From the NCBI GenBank assembly GCA_025656895.1, contig JAHXHF010000194.1:1-15737 (forward strand): 15,737 nucleotides of DNA, given 5' to 3'. The notes under the pieces were generated by a model. That model searched no databases. It saw only the letters and a list, made by a program, of their open reading frames with translations, and was not told the DNA's origin. The translations under genes were made by a program, and so were the position numbers. Below are positions 15,655 through 15,737 of the stretch, one piece after another (within the stretch, counting starts at the first letter, position 1; each line of letters opens with the position of its first letter). This DNA comes from a gamma proteobacterium symbiont of Bathyaustriella thionipta. Lineage in GTDB: Bacteria; Pseudomonadota; Gammaproteobacteria; Chromatiales; Chromatiaceae.

Positions 15655-15737
15655 CTACTCAGCGTACTTTATCAAAAATTCCAGCTCACTGAGTAAATGC
15701 TGGCAATTGCCCTATAAATACCAACGCCAATGCTTCA
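15652..15737. other. Foreign-looking sequence after the cNMP-gene break
   Basis: Homology to the cNMP-binding domain ends near 15650. The sequence that follows contains TACTCAG (15656-15662) and CTGAGTA (15689-15695), perfect 7-bp inverted arms. On the minus strand one frame runs from the window edge to a stop at 15688-15690 and ends in EALALVFIGQLPAFTQ. This could be one end of an insertion sequence with the tail of its transposase, but I cannot assign a family. Confidence 0.3.

Overview
The window looks like a chromosomal stretch from a gammaproteobacterium of middling GC. The basis is a PhoB-type regulator, a UvrA of E. coli length, a YajR-type transporter with a C-terminal domain, an SSB with the DDDIPF tip, and a complete dTDP-L-rhamnose operon. 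I cannot name the genus. I see no phage, CRISPR array, tRNA or rRNA, and no complete mobile element. Homology breaks off abruptly inside a gene near each end, which suggests contig edges or insertion junctions.

Layout, left to right. A PhoB-like gene lacks its 5' part and has no phoR after it. Then come four genes on the minus strand, read from right to left: uvrA, a GH63/MGH1-like glucosidase 6 bp behind it, a hemolysin III/PAQR-type membrane protein (trhA/yqfA-like) with its own extended -10 promoter, and a nucleotide-sugar epimerase. The glucosidase and the epimerase are both frame-disrupted. Divergent from uvrA on the plus strand are a YajR-type MFS transporter and ssb, which ends in a clear intrinsic terminator. 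About 300 bp follow without a gene, holding a perfect palindromic operator candidate. Next is a translationally coupled pair, a small membrane protein and a cupin, then rmlB-rmlA-rmlC-rmlD, tightly packed and closed by a strong hairpin. On the minus strand follows an HU-type DNA-binding protein with a lysine-rich, histone-H1-like N-terminal tail. The last gene is a cyclic-nucleotide-binding-domain protein cut off after 57 residues.

How the genes fit together. RmlA, B, C and D are the full route from glucose-1-phosphate plus dTTP to dTDP-L-rhamnose. The epimerase near the left end carries a CxxH...CxxC insertion that I associate with dTDP-L-rhamnose 4-epimerases, so this genome region may once have made, or may still make, dTDP-6-deoxy-L-talose from the same pool. 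Its reading frame is broken at a run of six A residues, where a seventh would restore it. This could be sequencing error, decay, or an on/off switch. UvrA and SSB are housekeeping DNA repair and replication proteins.

The most notable feature overall is the number of broken genes (phoB, epimerase, glucosidase, cNMP-binding protein) beside intact housekeeping and rml genes. I did not find a convincing new multi-gene system. The best candidates for something little described are the operator / small membrane protein / degenerate cupin unit, the tailed HU, and the possible switchable deoxytalose epimerase.
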